Source of the DNA: Tetradesmus obliquus
Lineage: Eukaryota > Chlorophyta > Chlorophyceae > Sphaeropleales > Scenedesmaceae
Length of the DNA: 64,000 nt
Direction of reading: 5' to 3'
NCBI GenBank assembly: GCA_030272155.1
Contig: CP126192.1
Location: 5,800,501 to 5,864,500 of the forward strand
Below the pieces are notes generated by a model, which ran no database searches, was not told the origin of the DNA, and saw only the letters and a program-made list of their open reading frames with translations. The first letter of the stretch is position 1. Each line of letters opens with the position of its first letter. Of the stretch, positions 23,827-36,325 are shown one piece after another. The position numbers and the translations under genes are program-made.

Positions 23827-25138
23827 TCAGTGCTGCCGCTGCTGCTGCTGCTGCTGCCTGCCTCGCTGTACTGCTGCCCAGAACTCATCCAGCACTGCCG
23901 CCGTCACCTCCTCACTCTCATCCACGCGCAGCTGCTGCAGGCTCGACAGCCCAGTCAGCAGCATCAGCCGCTGCTGCGTGATCCCATCATTGCCCTCAAG
24001 CCGCAGCTCTGTCAGCTGCGTGAGGTTGCGGATGGCTGCCAGACACACCATGTCACCCAGCCCACACTCTGTCAGATCAAGGTGGCGCAGCTGCCTCAGG
24101 TTGCATGCCAGCGCAGTAGCTGCCACGTCACCCACGGCATCACCCAAGCCAGACAAATCCAATTTCGCGAGGCCTGTCAGGGCAGTTAGTGCCAGCGCAT
24201 CGCCAGCAACCAGCATTGAACCAGAGGCAATGCGCAAGCCCTGCAGCCGCAATAAGCCTGTCAGGCTGGCACATGCTGCAACTGAATGCCAATGTAAGTC
24301 GTTATCATCATCCAATGTGTGTACAGCAGCCGTCAGCATCAGATGCGTCAAACTGGTGGCGCCTGACATGCCTGCAAGTATTGTCTGCATGTCTTCTTTG
24401 GATGGTGCGCTGATCTGAAGCAGCTGTAGCTCCTGCAGCTGCGGCAGCTGCTTCCAGGCTGGGGCAGCGTCGACTGCCGGTTCTGTTTCTTCATACTCCA
24501 GCCTCACGTGCTGCAGTGCTGGCAGCCGCGTCAACTGCAGCAGCGGCGCTCTGTCGTAGAAGCCTACGCCAAGGGATACGTGCCGCAGCTGCTGCAGGCG
24601 CCCAGCGGAGTCGCAGACCGCTGACAGCTGCTCGCTGGATGTAACAGATTGCATGTGCAGCCGCTGCAGCATTGGCGGCAGCACAGAACCTTTGGCTAAT
24701 GCGCCGTCGACTGTGAGCTGCTCAAGCAGACTCAGCCTTGACAGGTCGAGCGGCAGATACTGCCAAACAGCCAAGTAAAGTTCCCGCAGCGGCAGCGGCT
24801 GCAGGAGCAGCTGCTGCAGCGGCTCAGCCGCACCTCGCCATGTACAAACGAGCCTGAGGTTAGTGAGCTGTGAGAGCTGCGCAATAGCTGCCAAGCTGCA
24901 GGCTGAAGCCTCTGTGCAATCTGTGAAGTGCAGGCGCTGCAAGCTGCTCAGGCGCGCCAGTGCTGCTGCAAGGACAGGACTGTGCACGGCTCTGACGCGG
25001 ACGCGGCTGTTGGCAGTGGCCCGTGTAACCTCAAACACCAGCTCAGTCAAGCTGTGTGGCGGCAGCAAGGCCAGCAGGCCAGTCACAGTGCCGCCTGGTG
25101 CACTGCAGCTGAAGCTGGCCAGGCGCAGGCCATGCCGC

Positions 25139-25189
<51 letters not shown>

Positions 25190-25590
25190 AACAGCCTGCC
25201 TGTTGCCAGTCTGCTTGGAGTGGCTCCTGTTGCTGCTGTGGTTGCTGCAGCGGGCAGCCATGCTGCCAGCTGCAGTGCCGGCTGCAGCAGCTGAACCACC
25301 AAGTGGCTGTACTCTAGTGGGTCCGTCTTTGCGAACCCGCTGGCGGGTGTGTGCAGGTTGCCGTTGATGGTGATGCTTCTGACAAGTGATGCATGCCTAG
25401 GCAGCCAAGTGGTGAAGCTGGCTAGCTTGTGCAGAGTGACATGCGCAAGCGTGATGTGTGTGTTGCATGCACCGCTCTGCTGCACTGCCTGCCTCCAGCC
25501 CTTGCATACTGTGGCTGCTCTGCAAATGATTGCAGGGTCTGAGCTGAGCTCTGGATGGTCTAGAGCAATTGATATAGCTCCCAGCGCCAT
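23827..25590 (-). CDS. Leucine-rich-repeat protein, F-box-like N-terminus
   Basis: The 587-aa product (counted from the ATG at 25,590) begins with MALGAISIALDHPELSSDP and ATVCKGWRQAVQQSG, a segment resembling the C-terminal half of an F-box. It then carries many irregular LRRs, including LSRLSLLEQLTVDG and LTQLTELRLEG, ending in EFWAAVQRGRQQQQ. A Gln run encoded by a 16-unit CTG tract interrupts the early repeats. If the F-box reading is right, the protein would be a substrate receptor of an SCF ubiquitin ligase, but a bona fide F-box is not clear. The open frame extends 15 codons further upstream without an ATG, and a CAG after a pyrimidine/CTG-rich stretch at about 25,607 may be a splice acceptor, so an upstream exon is possible. 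The downstream neighbour is its frameshifted paralogue. Confidence 0.75.
25141..25188. repeat. (CTG)16 tract encoding polyglutamine in the LRR gene
   Basis: Sixteen CTG units on the plus strand read as CAG codons in the intact LRR gene. The frameshifted paralogue has only a few Gln codons at this place, so the tract expanded after duplication or contracted in the other copy. Confidence 0.95.
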
Positions 25591-27274
25591 TGGATGTTTT
25601 AGGGCGAGGCTGAACAGCAAAAGCAGCAGCAGCACGAGTCAGCCCAAGCATAAGCGTAAGAGTGCTCCCTTTTCTGTGTGGAGACTCGATTTGATAGCAA
25701 ACAACTACAAGGCCTCGAGGCTTCTCACCGAGCGAAGCACCGCGCCTGTTCGTAGCGACGACCGGGCTCTTCTCCTGCAGATCCCGCGTGCTCACAGTTG
25801 CAGCTTTGGTCTGATTATATCTGCAGCTCCTGATTTACGTCCTGGCTGTTGTGATCATTTGCGGCAAAGCGCATGCACTGGATGCGCTTGCCATGCAGCC
25901 TGGTCACTCAGGTGTCACCAGGCAGTGAGACTTGACAGTTTGACAACGCGGAATTGCTGTTACATTTCGCCGCAACAGGCAGCATATACCAGGCAAACAG
26001 CAGCTTTCCGACAATTCAGTGCAAAGAGAGTAGAAATGCGGGGGCTTTGTGCAGGTTGCAACACACAAATGCTGGCAAGGCACATGCAGCAACGACTTGC
26101 TGTGCAAGTCAGACTAGAACTTGCACAGGCGGCCCTGTACAACGAAGAGTGCAGGCACTCGACTCAAGGCTTGAATCGCGTCATGCCTGAATTGCACCCT
26201 GAACTACATGCCACACTGTTAGACCCCATCACTCTTGACACAACCCGGGCGCTCACAGTGACACACAGCCAGAGCATCTGACCCATGGCCAAGGACCGCC
26301 TGCCTGCCTGGTTGAGCAGTCGCGGCCTCACCAACAACCAAGCAGTGCTGCACCATGATATGCAACACAGCAAACTCCATGTTGACAGCAGCAACAGCTG
26401 CATTGCCAACCCACAAGCCACTGTGTCTACCTGCTTAGCTTGGCTTCACAGCGGAAAACACCTGTCATGGTGCGACAGTGCCGATACCACCCATCAACAA
26501 CAACACCAGAGCACTGCATCACACTGCAACACCACAGGTGACCATATACAACAGCATGTCAGGGCGTCAGCAGCCAGCATTCCCCCGGCAGCTGCTAGCA
26601 GCCGCAGCCGCAGCCGCAGCCGCCGCCGCCGCAGCAGCAGCCACGGCAGCTTCAGCCGACAGCACGGCAGATGCAAACAGAATTGCTGCTTTTGTAAAAC
26701 AGCCCAGGAGCCATCGCAGGCGGGCACCGCTCTCATGTGCAGACGAAATGAAGCAGCAAATGTGCCGCAGCTGCCATGCATAAGCAGCAGCCGCAACCAG
26801 CCATGCAGGACAACACTGGCGCGCCAACGCAACACAGCCTACAGGACTCACCAAGAGACCTGCATGAGACTCCGCTGCAACGTTGTTGCTAGAGCGATGT
26901 CACTTACAAACCATAAGCACCGCGTAACAACACAGACACATACCTTGCTGCAGGGACGTGAGACACGTGCAGTGCCTTCATTTCATGCAGCCCAGCAACG
27001 TGATGCTTTGTGCCGAGCCCCTGCCAGCAGGCACACTGTGAGGCGAGTGCTAGGTTGCACAGGAGTGCACTGCAGCGGGTGCGTTCAGCTGCTAGCTGCA
27101 CGAAGGCTCCCACAAAAAGCCCAGCATGAGCAGCCATGCACCTTTGCACACATGTCGGCAGCGGCAGGAGCCCTTTGCCTGCCGCCCAGCAAGCCTCCTA
27201 GCAGCAGCACGTCGGTGAAGTACAACGTGCAGCTGCACATTTGATAGCGCCCTACTGAATGGGCTTTGCTCTAT
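25591..27274. other. Spacer upstream of LRR gene 2 and downstream of PP6
   Basis: This should hold the LRR promoter and the PP6 3' UTR. A 319-codon plus-strand frame at 26,285-27,244 has no recognisable domain, is rich in Cys, His, Arg and Ser, and runs antisense into the PP6 3' end, so I do not call it a gene. A minus-strand TGTAA lies at 26,904-26,908. Confidence 0.4.
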
Positions 27275-30200
27275 CTACCAGAAGTAGCGCGTGGGCACGC
27301 GAGGCGCCATCATGGTGCTGTTCTCCGCTGTCTCTGTGAAGTAGCGCACGTCGCGCTGCAGGTTCTCGTCAAAAATCAAAATGCTGGCCACGTTGCCGCA
27401 GCGGTAGCAGTAGTTGGGCGCGGACCAGACCGTGACCAGGGACTGGTCGGGGAACATGTACTTGAGGCCCTCCTGCACCAGCTGGTGTGCACGGCAGATG
27501 AGCTGCAGGCCTGCGGGGCATTTGAAAGAGAAAAAGGGAGAGGATAGTTACATGTAGCTCCTGGCAACATGTGTAATGGTATGAAGCATTAAAGTTAAGG
27601 TAGCAGGGGGATTGAGATGGTTAAGGAACATGTACTTGAGCCGCTCCTGCACCAGCTGGTGCGCGCGGCAGATGAGCTACAGGCCTGCACAGCATTCATT
27701 TGGCAGTGAAATATACACCATAGTGTTGTTGGTTGGAGGTCGTTGCGTGGTATGCCGCACGTGGTGCAGCACAGAATGCGCGGCAGATGAGCTTGCAGTC
27801 ATGATTTGCACACGTGAAGCGGTGATTCAGTGTACCCACGTCATGACGGATGAGGCAGAGGGCGCAGCAGAGCACATTGAGCATGTGTGCTCCACAGCGG
27901 TGTGTGAGAATGGAAGTAGCTGCGTGACAGAGGCTGCACAGTGGCTTGCGCGCAACATGCCGCATATGAGCTCAAGCGCAGTGCACAGCAAAAGGCAGCA
28001 CACCGCGAACGTAGCATGCTACTCCTGTACCAACGGTTCAGCACAATAAAAGCAGAACACCAGCAGCCAAAACCAAAACCAGCGGCTACCAAATCAGTCT
28101 ACTCACTGTTGATCTGGTTGAACTCGCTGGTCACCTTGCGCCCAAACAGCCAGCCTGCACCGCGTGGTGACACCGCCCAGCTCTCAATGTCCTCTGGGTC
28201 GCTCCACATGAGGTCACAGAAGGGGCCTTCGTGCGGGATCTCACACACACGGTCAATGGTGCGGATCTGCGCCAAAGCAGCAGCAGCAGCAGTCCGTGGC
28301 AAAGGAATGCATGCGACAGACAAGTTAATGACAGGTTTGCGGTGAAGGTTGCACAAAGTTCAGCGAGCTGGTGCATAGTAGCCATATGAGCAGCTGCAGC
28401 CTGCATGTGCATTGCTATCAGCGGCCTACAACATAGCTGCGGCTGCAGAGACCTGTTGCTGTGCTGGTGTGCTGCTTGCACACTTGACTGCTGCCGTTTG
28501 CGCCAGCCTGCCTGCCTGCCTGGCGATAGCATCCGCCCCTGCCTGCCAACCAGCCTGCTGCGATTCTGTCCTGCGTCGCACCTGGTCCAATGTGCGGATG
28601 TCTGGCGACAGCCCTCCGTGCACGCACAGCACCTTGCCATCGATCAGAGCCTGCAGCAGCAGCAGAAAACATCATGATCATGATGACTTTACACAGACTT
28701 GCCCACAGCACAAGGGCATGCATGCAGAGCCACGTGTGCCCCGCCAAGAAACGCCCGCTGCTAGGCGATTTGCAGCACGAGTGCACTGCTGAGCTGCAAC
28801 GACAGCCAGCCCATTCACAGCCCAATGTAGCTGCTGCAGTCAGCAACATACAAGGAAGGCAGCAGGCCAAGACTGCGCCACAGCATCAGCTGCAGGTGCG
28901 CACCGAGAGCGTGAGGTAGTCAAAGACCTCTGTGCAGTATCGCCAGCCGTTTGCATTGCCGTACTTGCGTTGGCACTCGTCATAGAAGCCGTACACCTGC
29001 AATGTACGAAGCAAGGCAACAGAGGCAGCTACATGTATTGCTGCTTGTGAATGATGAAACGCGCAGAAGCCGCAGCAAGGGGCTGGCAGGTGAGCTTCTC
29101 AGCGCTTTACTGCTTGCCATGACACAGCCCGCGCATTGCTGGACGCTGCAAGCTGCCGGCAACAGCACGCCGCGCACCTGCGTAACCTGCCTGCGCAGCG
29201 TACAATGCTGCTTGTACAGCACTGCTGCTACCAGGCACCACATGCTGCAACAGCACGCAGCGCACACCTGCGTGATCTGCCTGCCTGGTTTGCCATGCTG
29301 CTGGTACGGCGCGGCAGCTGCCAGGCACCACAAGCGGCAACGTCTGCAGCTCGCTGCTCACACCCTGAGCGCTGCCAACAGCCGAAAAGCAGCGGCAGCC
29401 ACTGCACGCCTGCGCTCTCTGCCGGCTCTCATGGTCCCCAGCAGCCCACCGCATGCGGATTCATAATCTGCGGCTGCCAGCTGCCCACAACGAAAACACC
29501 GGGCGCACCTGCGTGATCCGCCTGCTGCTGGAAGCACAATGTGCTATTTGCAACCTGCTAGCTGTCTGCTTCCGCAGCCGCAACCCCCGCACATGCGTGA
29601 TCTGCCTGCTCTCATGGTATTAGCAGTCTCCTGTATGCGATTTCACAACCTGCGGCTGCCAGCGGTCCACAATCAACACACCGCGCGCACCTGCGTGATC
29701 TGCCTGCTCTCGTGGTTGCCGCGCAGCAGCGTCATGTTGGCTGGGAAGCGCGCCTTGAGCAGCAGCAGCAGCGTGAACACCTCGAGGCTGTTGTAGCCCC
29801 GGTCCACAAAGTCCCCCATGAAGATGTAGCTGGTGGAGGGCACCTCGCCGCCTGTCTCAAACAGCCGCAGCAGGTCATGGAACTGCCCGTGGATGTCACC
29901 GCATACCTGCACGATTGAACACGAGGATGCATGCAGTGAGGTGCGTGTTTTCAAGGGCGCTGCTATGTAGGGTGGAGGGAGGGGTAGTTGAGTGTGAATG
30001 CTGGCAGCATTGCAATTGCAGGTGAGCGCGTGGTGAAGCGCTCCATGGTCTGCTTGCAGATGCAACAAGGTTGCTCAACCACAGCCGTGTGTTTGGCACA
30101 AGGTGTGGTTGAGCGACCTTGGTACATCTGCGGTGATGACAAGGGGCTGCAGAGGCCCAGCATGGTGTGGTTGCGTGGTGTGGTTGCAAGGAGCGCAGCT

Positions 30201-30895
30201 GCTTTCTTAAGCTGAAAGTGCATGCCATTGCCGTGCTGCTGCTGCTGCTGGCGATGCCGCTGCTCCTGCTGTTGCAGGCGCCGGCAAACCACGGCTGATC
30301 TGTGCCTGCTCGGTGTGTCTGCCACAGCGCCCTGTGGCTGGGGTTGTTTCAACACCCACAGAAGTGTTCAAGCTTTCAGCATGGCCACTGCTTGCATTGC
30401 TTGCTCTGAGAGCACATCTCGAGGACAACCAGCTGTTGCATTTCCACAGCCGCAGACGGCTGTGCGTGCAAGCTGTCCAACAGCTACAGCTTCTGCACTG
30501 CTGCAAGATTTGGCTGCCTTGCAGCAATACAACAGTGCCTGCAACTGCTGGAGAACTGTGCCGCAACCATGCATAGCAGCAGCACTCACTGTGACAGGCC
30601 CATGAACTGGCTGTACATTAGACTCCTCAACCAGGATCTCCTTGACCTGCAGCCATGCAAGAGGTGAGTAAAGCACATATGCAACATGCTGCTGCCCTCC
30701 AGTAGCTCACTTACGTATTCACATAGCGACTTGAGCTCGTCCTCTGCTAGGTATTCACACCGCTTCACTTTCTCTATCCATTTGTCTCTGCAGTAACAGG
30801 GAACGAGCCAGTACGTAAACCAAATGTTTATAAAATCTCTAGAGAGTGACAGTCGAGCGCCGCAGGCGTCCAGCAGCTCACAGTTCAACACCCAT
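27275..30895 (-). CDS. Serine/threonine protein phosphatase 6 catalytic subunit
   Basis: PPP-family phosphatase of the PP2A/PP4/PP6 group, closest by eye to PP6 and plant FyPP. Exons (minus): 30895-30882, 30787-30715, 30646-30590, 29906-29691, 28996-28904, 28650-28582, 28266-28107, 27510-27275; the product is 305 aa, exactly the usual PP6 length. The first exon is only 14 bases and gives [13 protein letters not shown] after splicing. Metal-binding and catalytic motifs are intact: GDIHG with D52 and H54, GDFVDRG with D80, RGNHE with N112, and HGG with H162. The extreme C-terminus reads TRYFW instead of the conserved YFL. Donor or acceptor copies sit in introns 4 and 7. The gene is divergent from the HEAT-repeat gene. 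Confidence 0.96.
27450..27796. repeat. Copies of the PP6 exon-8 acceptor edge
   Basis: The first 60 bases of exon 8, covering [17 protein letters not shown], recur at 27,628-27,690 in the upstream intron, and a shorter third copy lies near 27,778-27,796. Confidence 0.85.
29160..29720. repeat. Copies of the PP6 exon-4 donor edge
   Basis: The end of exon 4 (HESRQITQ plus the GTGCGC donor; real copy at 29,691) recurs in the following intron near 29,594, 29,508, 29,260 and 29,169. The copies are separated by about 85-250 bases and decay with distance. Confidence 0.8.
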
Positions 30896-31322
30896 CTTCT
30901 GCTGGTCTGCTGCCCTGCAAGACGGTGCTAGGCTGGGTGAAGTAGGTGTGTAAGGTGCAGCAAACAATCAATTTGAAACGATCTTTTAGCGTCTATTTGC
31001 CTCAAGTGTCGAGCGCACAGAGGGGACAAGCACTACTAGACAACGCTGCAATCAATGGCAAGGGAAGAAGAAACGTTTGCGGCTTTCTTAACCTTGATCA
31101 CAGGTCAAAGATCATCTTATCCACGTTTCACACCGGCGCACTTGCTACCTGCATGCCCTCAAGTGCCATACGTCAGTGACAACCTGCTGTCTGCACTCAA
31201 CTCACAGCACAACCCTCCTGACTGCTCTAAAAAGCGCACTCTGTAGTGCACCGCTACTGAAAAAGCTCGGTCAGCATTTGTTGTTTTATGAGACGCTGAT
31301 CAGCGCAAAAGCAGTGGCCAGC
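30896..31322. promoter_or_regulatory. Divergent promoter region between PP6 and the HEAT gene
   Basis: 427 bases separate the two start codons, which point away from each other. The HEAT frame is open upstream to 31,176 with one in-frame ATG, but that extension has no family resemblance and is probably 5' UTR. No TATA box is obvious. Confidence 0.45.
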
Positions 31323-34208
31323 ATGACTGCACAAGTGGATGAGTGCCTGCTTGGTCTGAAAGCAGAAAAGCACCTGGATCGGGAGCGAGCGCTGCGAAAG
31401 TTTCAGGAGCTAATCACACAAGCTGGTGAGCTCGGCCTCTGGGTGCTTGCCCTCACACCTGCAATAACAGCAGCAGCCTGGCATGCACTCATGCAGCAGC
31501 AGTAGCAGCAGCAGTACAGGCAGTTGCCATGCGCAACTGACAGCAAAGGACACTTGCAGGCACCTCTGCTGATCGAGATGTGCTGGTGGATGGTGTCAAA
31601 AGTTTGCTGACTAGCTCTATATGGGAGCACAAGATAGGCGGCCTGATGGCAGCAAAGGTGCGCAGGACAACACCTTGGCGTCTCAGCAGGTGACAGCGTG
31701 TGTGTCATCACACAGCGACTGCAATGCACAGACAGTGAAGTGCATCAAGGCGCAGCTTGAATGGCAGTATATGATCCAGACATGGCAGGGCATGCTATTG
31801 CAGCAGGTTCTCGGGCCTGTGCTGCAGTAGCAGTGCCTGGTGAGCCTTGTTGAGTTGCAGGACCCAAGCTGTGATATTCGAACCTCAATGTTTCTTGACG
31901 CGCTGAGGTCAGTCTCATCATGCACGCACACAGCAGCCGCCGGCTGTGCTGTGTCTGGCCTCGTAACCCGTCTGCACACTCTCCTGCAACTTTCCTGCAA
32001 CTGTGCCGGCTGTTTCCTGCAAGCAGGTGCTGGTGGACAAGTGTGACGTGGCCTGCTTTGACGACCTGATGGTTGCTGAGTCACTCAGGCTGCTAGAAGA
32101 TGATGAAGTGCGGGTGCGGCTGGCGGTGGGTCAGCTGCTGCGGGCACTGGCTGGCAAGCACGGCTTGTCAGTAGTGGAGGCGTGCCAGGAGACACTTCTG
32201 GGCAGCATCACCAACCACTTTGTGAGTGCTCCACATTGAGGGCAGCTGCGGCTTGCTGTATGCAGAGTTGCTACGCTTGTGTGTCAGGGACTCAGGAACA
32301 GCTGTCTCAGGTACACATTCAGGTCATACACGCGTGTGCCCAGCAACGGTGCGCGTCCTGCCTGCTTGTATTGCATCCCAACAACATCTCTGCCCCATCA
32401 CCACACAAAGTGGTTGTACCGCACATTGTCACTGTCTTTACGATAGCTAGGTTGTGTTTTGCTGCGCACTGCAGGACCGCGAAGGCGAAGGCGCGCGTGG
32501 CGACAGCGCTTTCAGCAGCGGCTACATCACACCCAGCGCATACGGCACCGCAGCAGCAGCACCAGGCAGCCCTGCACGCTCTGGCAGCCCCAATTTGCTT
32601 GCTGCGCTGCTGCACAGCAGCTACCAGCCGCTGGTGCCTGGCTTGGGGCAGATGCGGCATGGCACAGAGGGCTGGAAGTGCCTGGAGACGAGTATGAAGG
32701 CGTACCAGCAGCTAGTGGAGGGCACAGGGCCTGCTGTGGCGCCTTACATCACAGAAGAAGTGCAGGACCTGCTGCATAGGTGTGTTTTGTGGCGGTCTAA
32801 TGTCTGCTGACGCGTGCAGTTGATTATGTGCTAAGCACTGCCGAGCTCTCCAGGCCCCACAGCTGCATGTGTCTTGTGGCAGCGGGTGGTGACTGGGCTG
32901 GGTTGCTGACATACTCCTTAGCAGCAGTACGCTTGCACAGCGAACTGCCTCTGCAGCAATCCGGTCCTTGGCTTACATGCTGATTACTGGCCACTTGCAG
33001 CCGCAGCGGTGCGTAGACTGCCGAAAGGCAGTGTGGTGTTGTGCTATGTCAGCGCCCTAGCGCACCTGACCTTGCACCAAAACCAGAATGCACAAACGGC
33101 TCTGCCCAACCCTGCTGCTGCTGCTGCTGCACACCCTGCTCCTGTCAGGTCTATGCACCACCCCAACCGCTTTGTGCGCGAGACCGCGCACTTCACTGCC
33201 GCCAGCATGTGTGAGGCGCTGGCAGGGCCGCGGCTGCTGGGCATTGGCCAGGAGCTGGCGGAGCGGCTGGCGGACGGGCTCAGCGACAACTGGAGCCAGG
33301 TGCGGCAGCAGCAGCACCATCACACGCTGCTGCACACCTGCAGCCATACACCTGACTTGGATAGCCCTGCTGTGTGACAGGGGTGTTCAGCAGACTTGTG
33401 TGCTTGACAGACAGCACAGGTTGTGCAGGAGTTGGGTACGTCAGGCGGCATGGAACTGCAGTGCATTCAGTATGTCTGCTTGCCTCACTATCACCTGATG
33501 CCGCTGCTTCTTGTTGTGATGGCGCAGGTGCGCTATGCGGCGTGTGTTGCCACACGCACCTTCCTTAAGTGTGTGGGCCAGGAGGAGCAGCACCGCTTCC
33601 TGCCCACACTCACAGGACCCATGTGCCTCAACAGGTGGGCCCGCCAGGCAGCATTCGGCAGCAACTCTTGATGTTTGTGGGATGATCAACTGCATGCAGG
33701 CACCAGCTGCAGAGTGCTGTGGAATGCTGCTGCTGATTGGGCGTAGTTATAATCAGGATGATCCAGCAACCATGTGCCTGAACAGTCCCCGGGTTCTGGC
33801 AGGGTTTTGCCTTGGCTCTGCCACCTGCATCAGTCGCATGTGCCTTGTGGGTGAGCCGGCCGCTGGGCTGATCTATCTGCAGCTGTCTCGGGTCAACTTG
33901 TGTTGAGCATGATGGGTTTGCATGTTGCCGCTGCAGGTACTACATTGCTGAGGGGGTGCGGCTGTATGCTCAGGAGACGTGGCGCCGCGTGATGGGAGAC
34001 AGCGGCAGGGCAACGGTAGCAAAGTACATCAACCAGGTAGGGAGGCAGCAGGCTGCCGCTCACAACTGGCCCATGGAAGTCATAGTATTGCAGCATTATG
34101 TGCTCACTGCCAGCTTGACAGTGTGCACAATGCACGCATGCTGCAGTTTTCTTTGCAGGCCTCCTCCATGCAGGCCTGCTGTATGCGGCATCGGCCCCGG
34201 CTCATCAC

Positions 34209-34240
<32 letters not shown>

Positions 34241-36325
34241 AACTGAATATTGCACCTTGCCAGGTCGTGTTCTACTACATCAGCCAGTCTAAGGCCAGCA
34301 ACCACGCGGTGCGCGAGGCGTCCTGTGCAGTCATGGCGGAGCTTGCGGAGAAGGTCGACAGGCAGGCGGTGTCCCCGCACGTGCCGGACCTGCTGCGTGC
34401 GCTGCTGCTGTGTTTCAAAGACAGCAGCTGGCCGGTGCGGGATGCAGCCTGCACGGCGTGTGGCAGGTGCGCGCAGGCAGGCCGATGTGCCTACCGTGGT
34501 GCTTGCCCAGGATAGCATGAGCCATGGGGTGTGTTCATGGCTTGCAAATCCTTTGACTGCGCGTAGCTCGTTTGCTAATAAGCTCTGTTTTTGCGGTTGC
34601 TGCCGCAACCGTGCAGGTGTGTGCTCTCCTACCCTGAGGAGACGCGGGAGGTGCTAGACAGCTTGTACAGCCTGTGGTTCGACCACCTGTGGGACAACAT
34701 CCCAACTGTGCGCGAGAACAGCGCGTCGGCACTCGCAAACACCATCCGAGCATACGGCGAGGAGGCCACTACAAAGGTGGTGGCTGTGCTCAGGTGGGTC
34801 CAGCTGCGCTTTTCATGCATACACGAGGAGGCCACTACAAAGGTGGTGGCTGTGCTCAGGTGGGTCCAGCTGCGCTTTTCATGCATACACGAGGAGGCCA
34901 CTACAAAGGTGGTGGCTGTGCTCAGGTGGGTCCAGCTGCGCACATGTGGCTGCGATGGGTGGTGGCTGTGCTCAGGTGGGTCCAGCTGCGCACATGTGGC
35001 TGCGATGGGTGGTGGCTGTGCTCAGGTGGGTCCAGCTGCGCACATGTGGCTGCGATGGGTGTGCTTGGTGCAATAACCGGTGTCAGCGGCACAGTCAGCA
35101 ACTGCGCAGCAGCAATCGTTGTTTTGGCGCCTTGCGCCGCTGGTAGCGCTCTGCAGGACCTCACACGTGTGCTTCACTGTGGCATCCTGTGCGTAGCTTT
35201 GTGCTCAGAAATCAATCGCTGTGCCGCCTAGGTAGATGCCGGCTGTCAGGATCGGCTCCAGCCACCTGCAGCCCTATTATCACACCCCTGCCACTCCTGC
35301 AACCCTGCCTCCTGCTCCTGTGTGCAGGGAGCTGCTGCCGCAGGCCTACCAGCAGCCTGCAGAGAGCCAGAAGTACAGCGAGCTCGAAAACACCACCACC
35401 TTTGGTGTGGCGGCGCGCCGCAAGCGTGATAATGACCCCGCCGTGCACAGCAACCAGGACATGTTCAGCTGCGGCAGTTTGTCTGCTCGGTTCTCTACGG
35501 AGCGGCTTGTGCGCAGCGATGGCTGCAACGATTACGGCTTTGCGCGGTGAGGCTGCAGCGCTGCTGCTGCTGCTGCTGCTGCAGGCACCTGCCAGCGCTT
35601 TTTAATGCTGTTGTTGAGGGCTTCAGCGCTGACTGTTTGTGCGCGGCGAGATGCGGCGGTGGTGGCAGCTGTCGCTGTGCGGCTTTGGCATGTCATGCAC
35701 TTGCATGCCACTTGCAGCGGCCGGCAGCTTTGATGCTAGCTGCAGGCCCGCTGCTCTAGTTGCTTGGTGGTGAGCGTGCCTGTGCATGTGTGCAACGCAG
35801 GCTATGCTTAGTGTCAATGTGTTCAGCATCACTGCAGGGGCGACTTGCAACGCAACATGTTGTTATGTAACACTCTGCTCTCATGCTGGCAGGGCCAAGG
35901 AGCCTTGGGAGGGCTCTGATGGTGCCATCCACATGGTCAAGGAGCTGGCAGCAGTGGCGCCCGCAGCAGCAGCAGAGTTCATCCCGCAGGTTGCTGACCT
36001 GGCGCGCCTGGCCAGCTTCCAGCACGCCTACAACATGCACGAGAGCATCTGGCGAGGCCTGCCTGGGCTTGCGGCTTCGCTGGGAGTGAAGGCATTCAAA
36101 GGGCAGTATCTGGAACTGTTTCTGCCGCCGCTGTTTGCTGATCTGAGGTGTGGGCACCAGCTGGCAGAGGCGGAGGCCGGCAAGTGCATCAGCGCGCTGC
36201 GTGATTTGGTAGGCCCTCGGATCTTTGCAGGACGGCTGGATGAGCAGCAGCGGGCGGCGATGGAGAGCGATCCGAACATACTGCCGCCAAAGGGGCAGCC
36301 TGGGCTGGAGGCTGTTATGCACTGA
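31323..36325 (+). CDS. HEAT-repeat (ARM-type) scaffold protein, 11 exons
   Basis: Exons: 31323-31425, 31560-31657, 32027-32221, 32475-32779, 33149-33299, 33528-33634, 33937-34036, 34264-34466, 34617-34793, 35328-35546, 35893-36325. All phases close and give 696 aa. The protein consists of helical HEAT-like repeats, such as LLEDDEVRVRLAVGQLLRAL, HPNRFVRETAHFTAASMCEAL and SNHAVREASCAVMAELAEKV, with an acidic or Ser-rich insertion near residues 135-170. The C-terminal block starting AKEPWEGSDGAIHMVKELA is compact and looks conserved. Proteins of this type occur in plants and algae without a firm function; a protein-protein scaffold is the safe statement. Exon 9 is followed by in-frame tandem copies of its own end. 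The gene is divergent from PP6 and lies 407 bases before the TMEM45 gene. Confidence 0.88.
34201..34240. repeat. CTG tract before the HEAT-gene exon-8 acceptor
   Basis: An uninterrupted run of CTG units stands shortly upstream of the acceptor at 34,263 and forms much of the local pyrimidine-containing context. Confidence 0.85.
34752..35060 (+). repeat. Tandem copies of the HEAT-gene exon-9 donor edge
   Basis: The last 42 bases of exon 9 (EEATTKVVAVLR), its GTGGGT donor and 24 intron bases are repeated in 66-bp units three times. Shorter units with VVAVLR or its equivalent plus the donor follow three more times. The 66-bp period is 22 codons, so the frame stays open through the first copies. 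Confidence 0.92.

Noticed and set aside
26285..27244. 319-codon plus-strand open frame
   Set aside because: It has no recognisable domain, an odd Cys/His/Arg/Ser-rich composition and lies antisense to the PP6 3' end. GC-rich, stop-poor DNA yields such frames by chance.
31861..31907. Possible extra exon of the HEAT gene encoding DPSCDIRTSMFLDAL
   Set aside because: It is flanked by CAG and GT and follows in phase, but it is 47 nt long and would throw the next exon out of frame. Skipping it gives a continuous, phase-correct protein. It could be a rare frame-disrupting exon.
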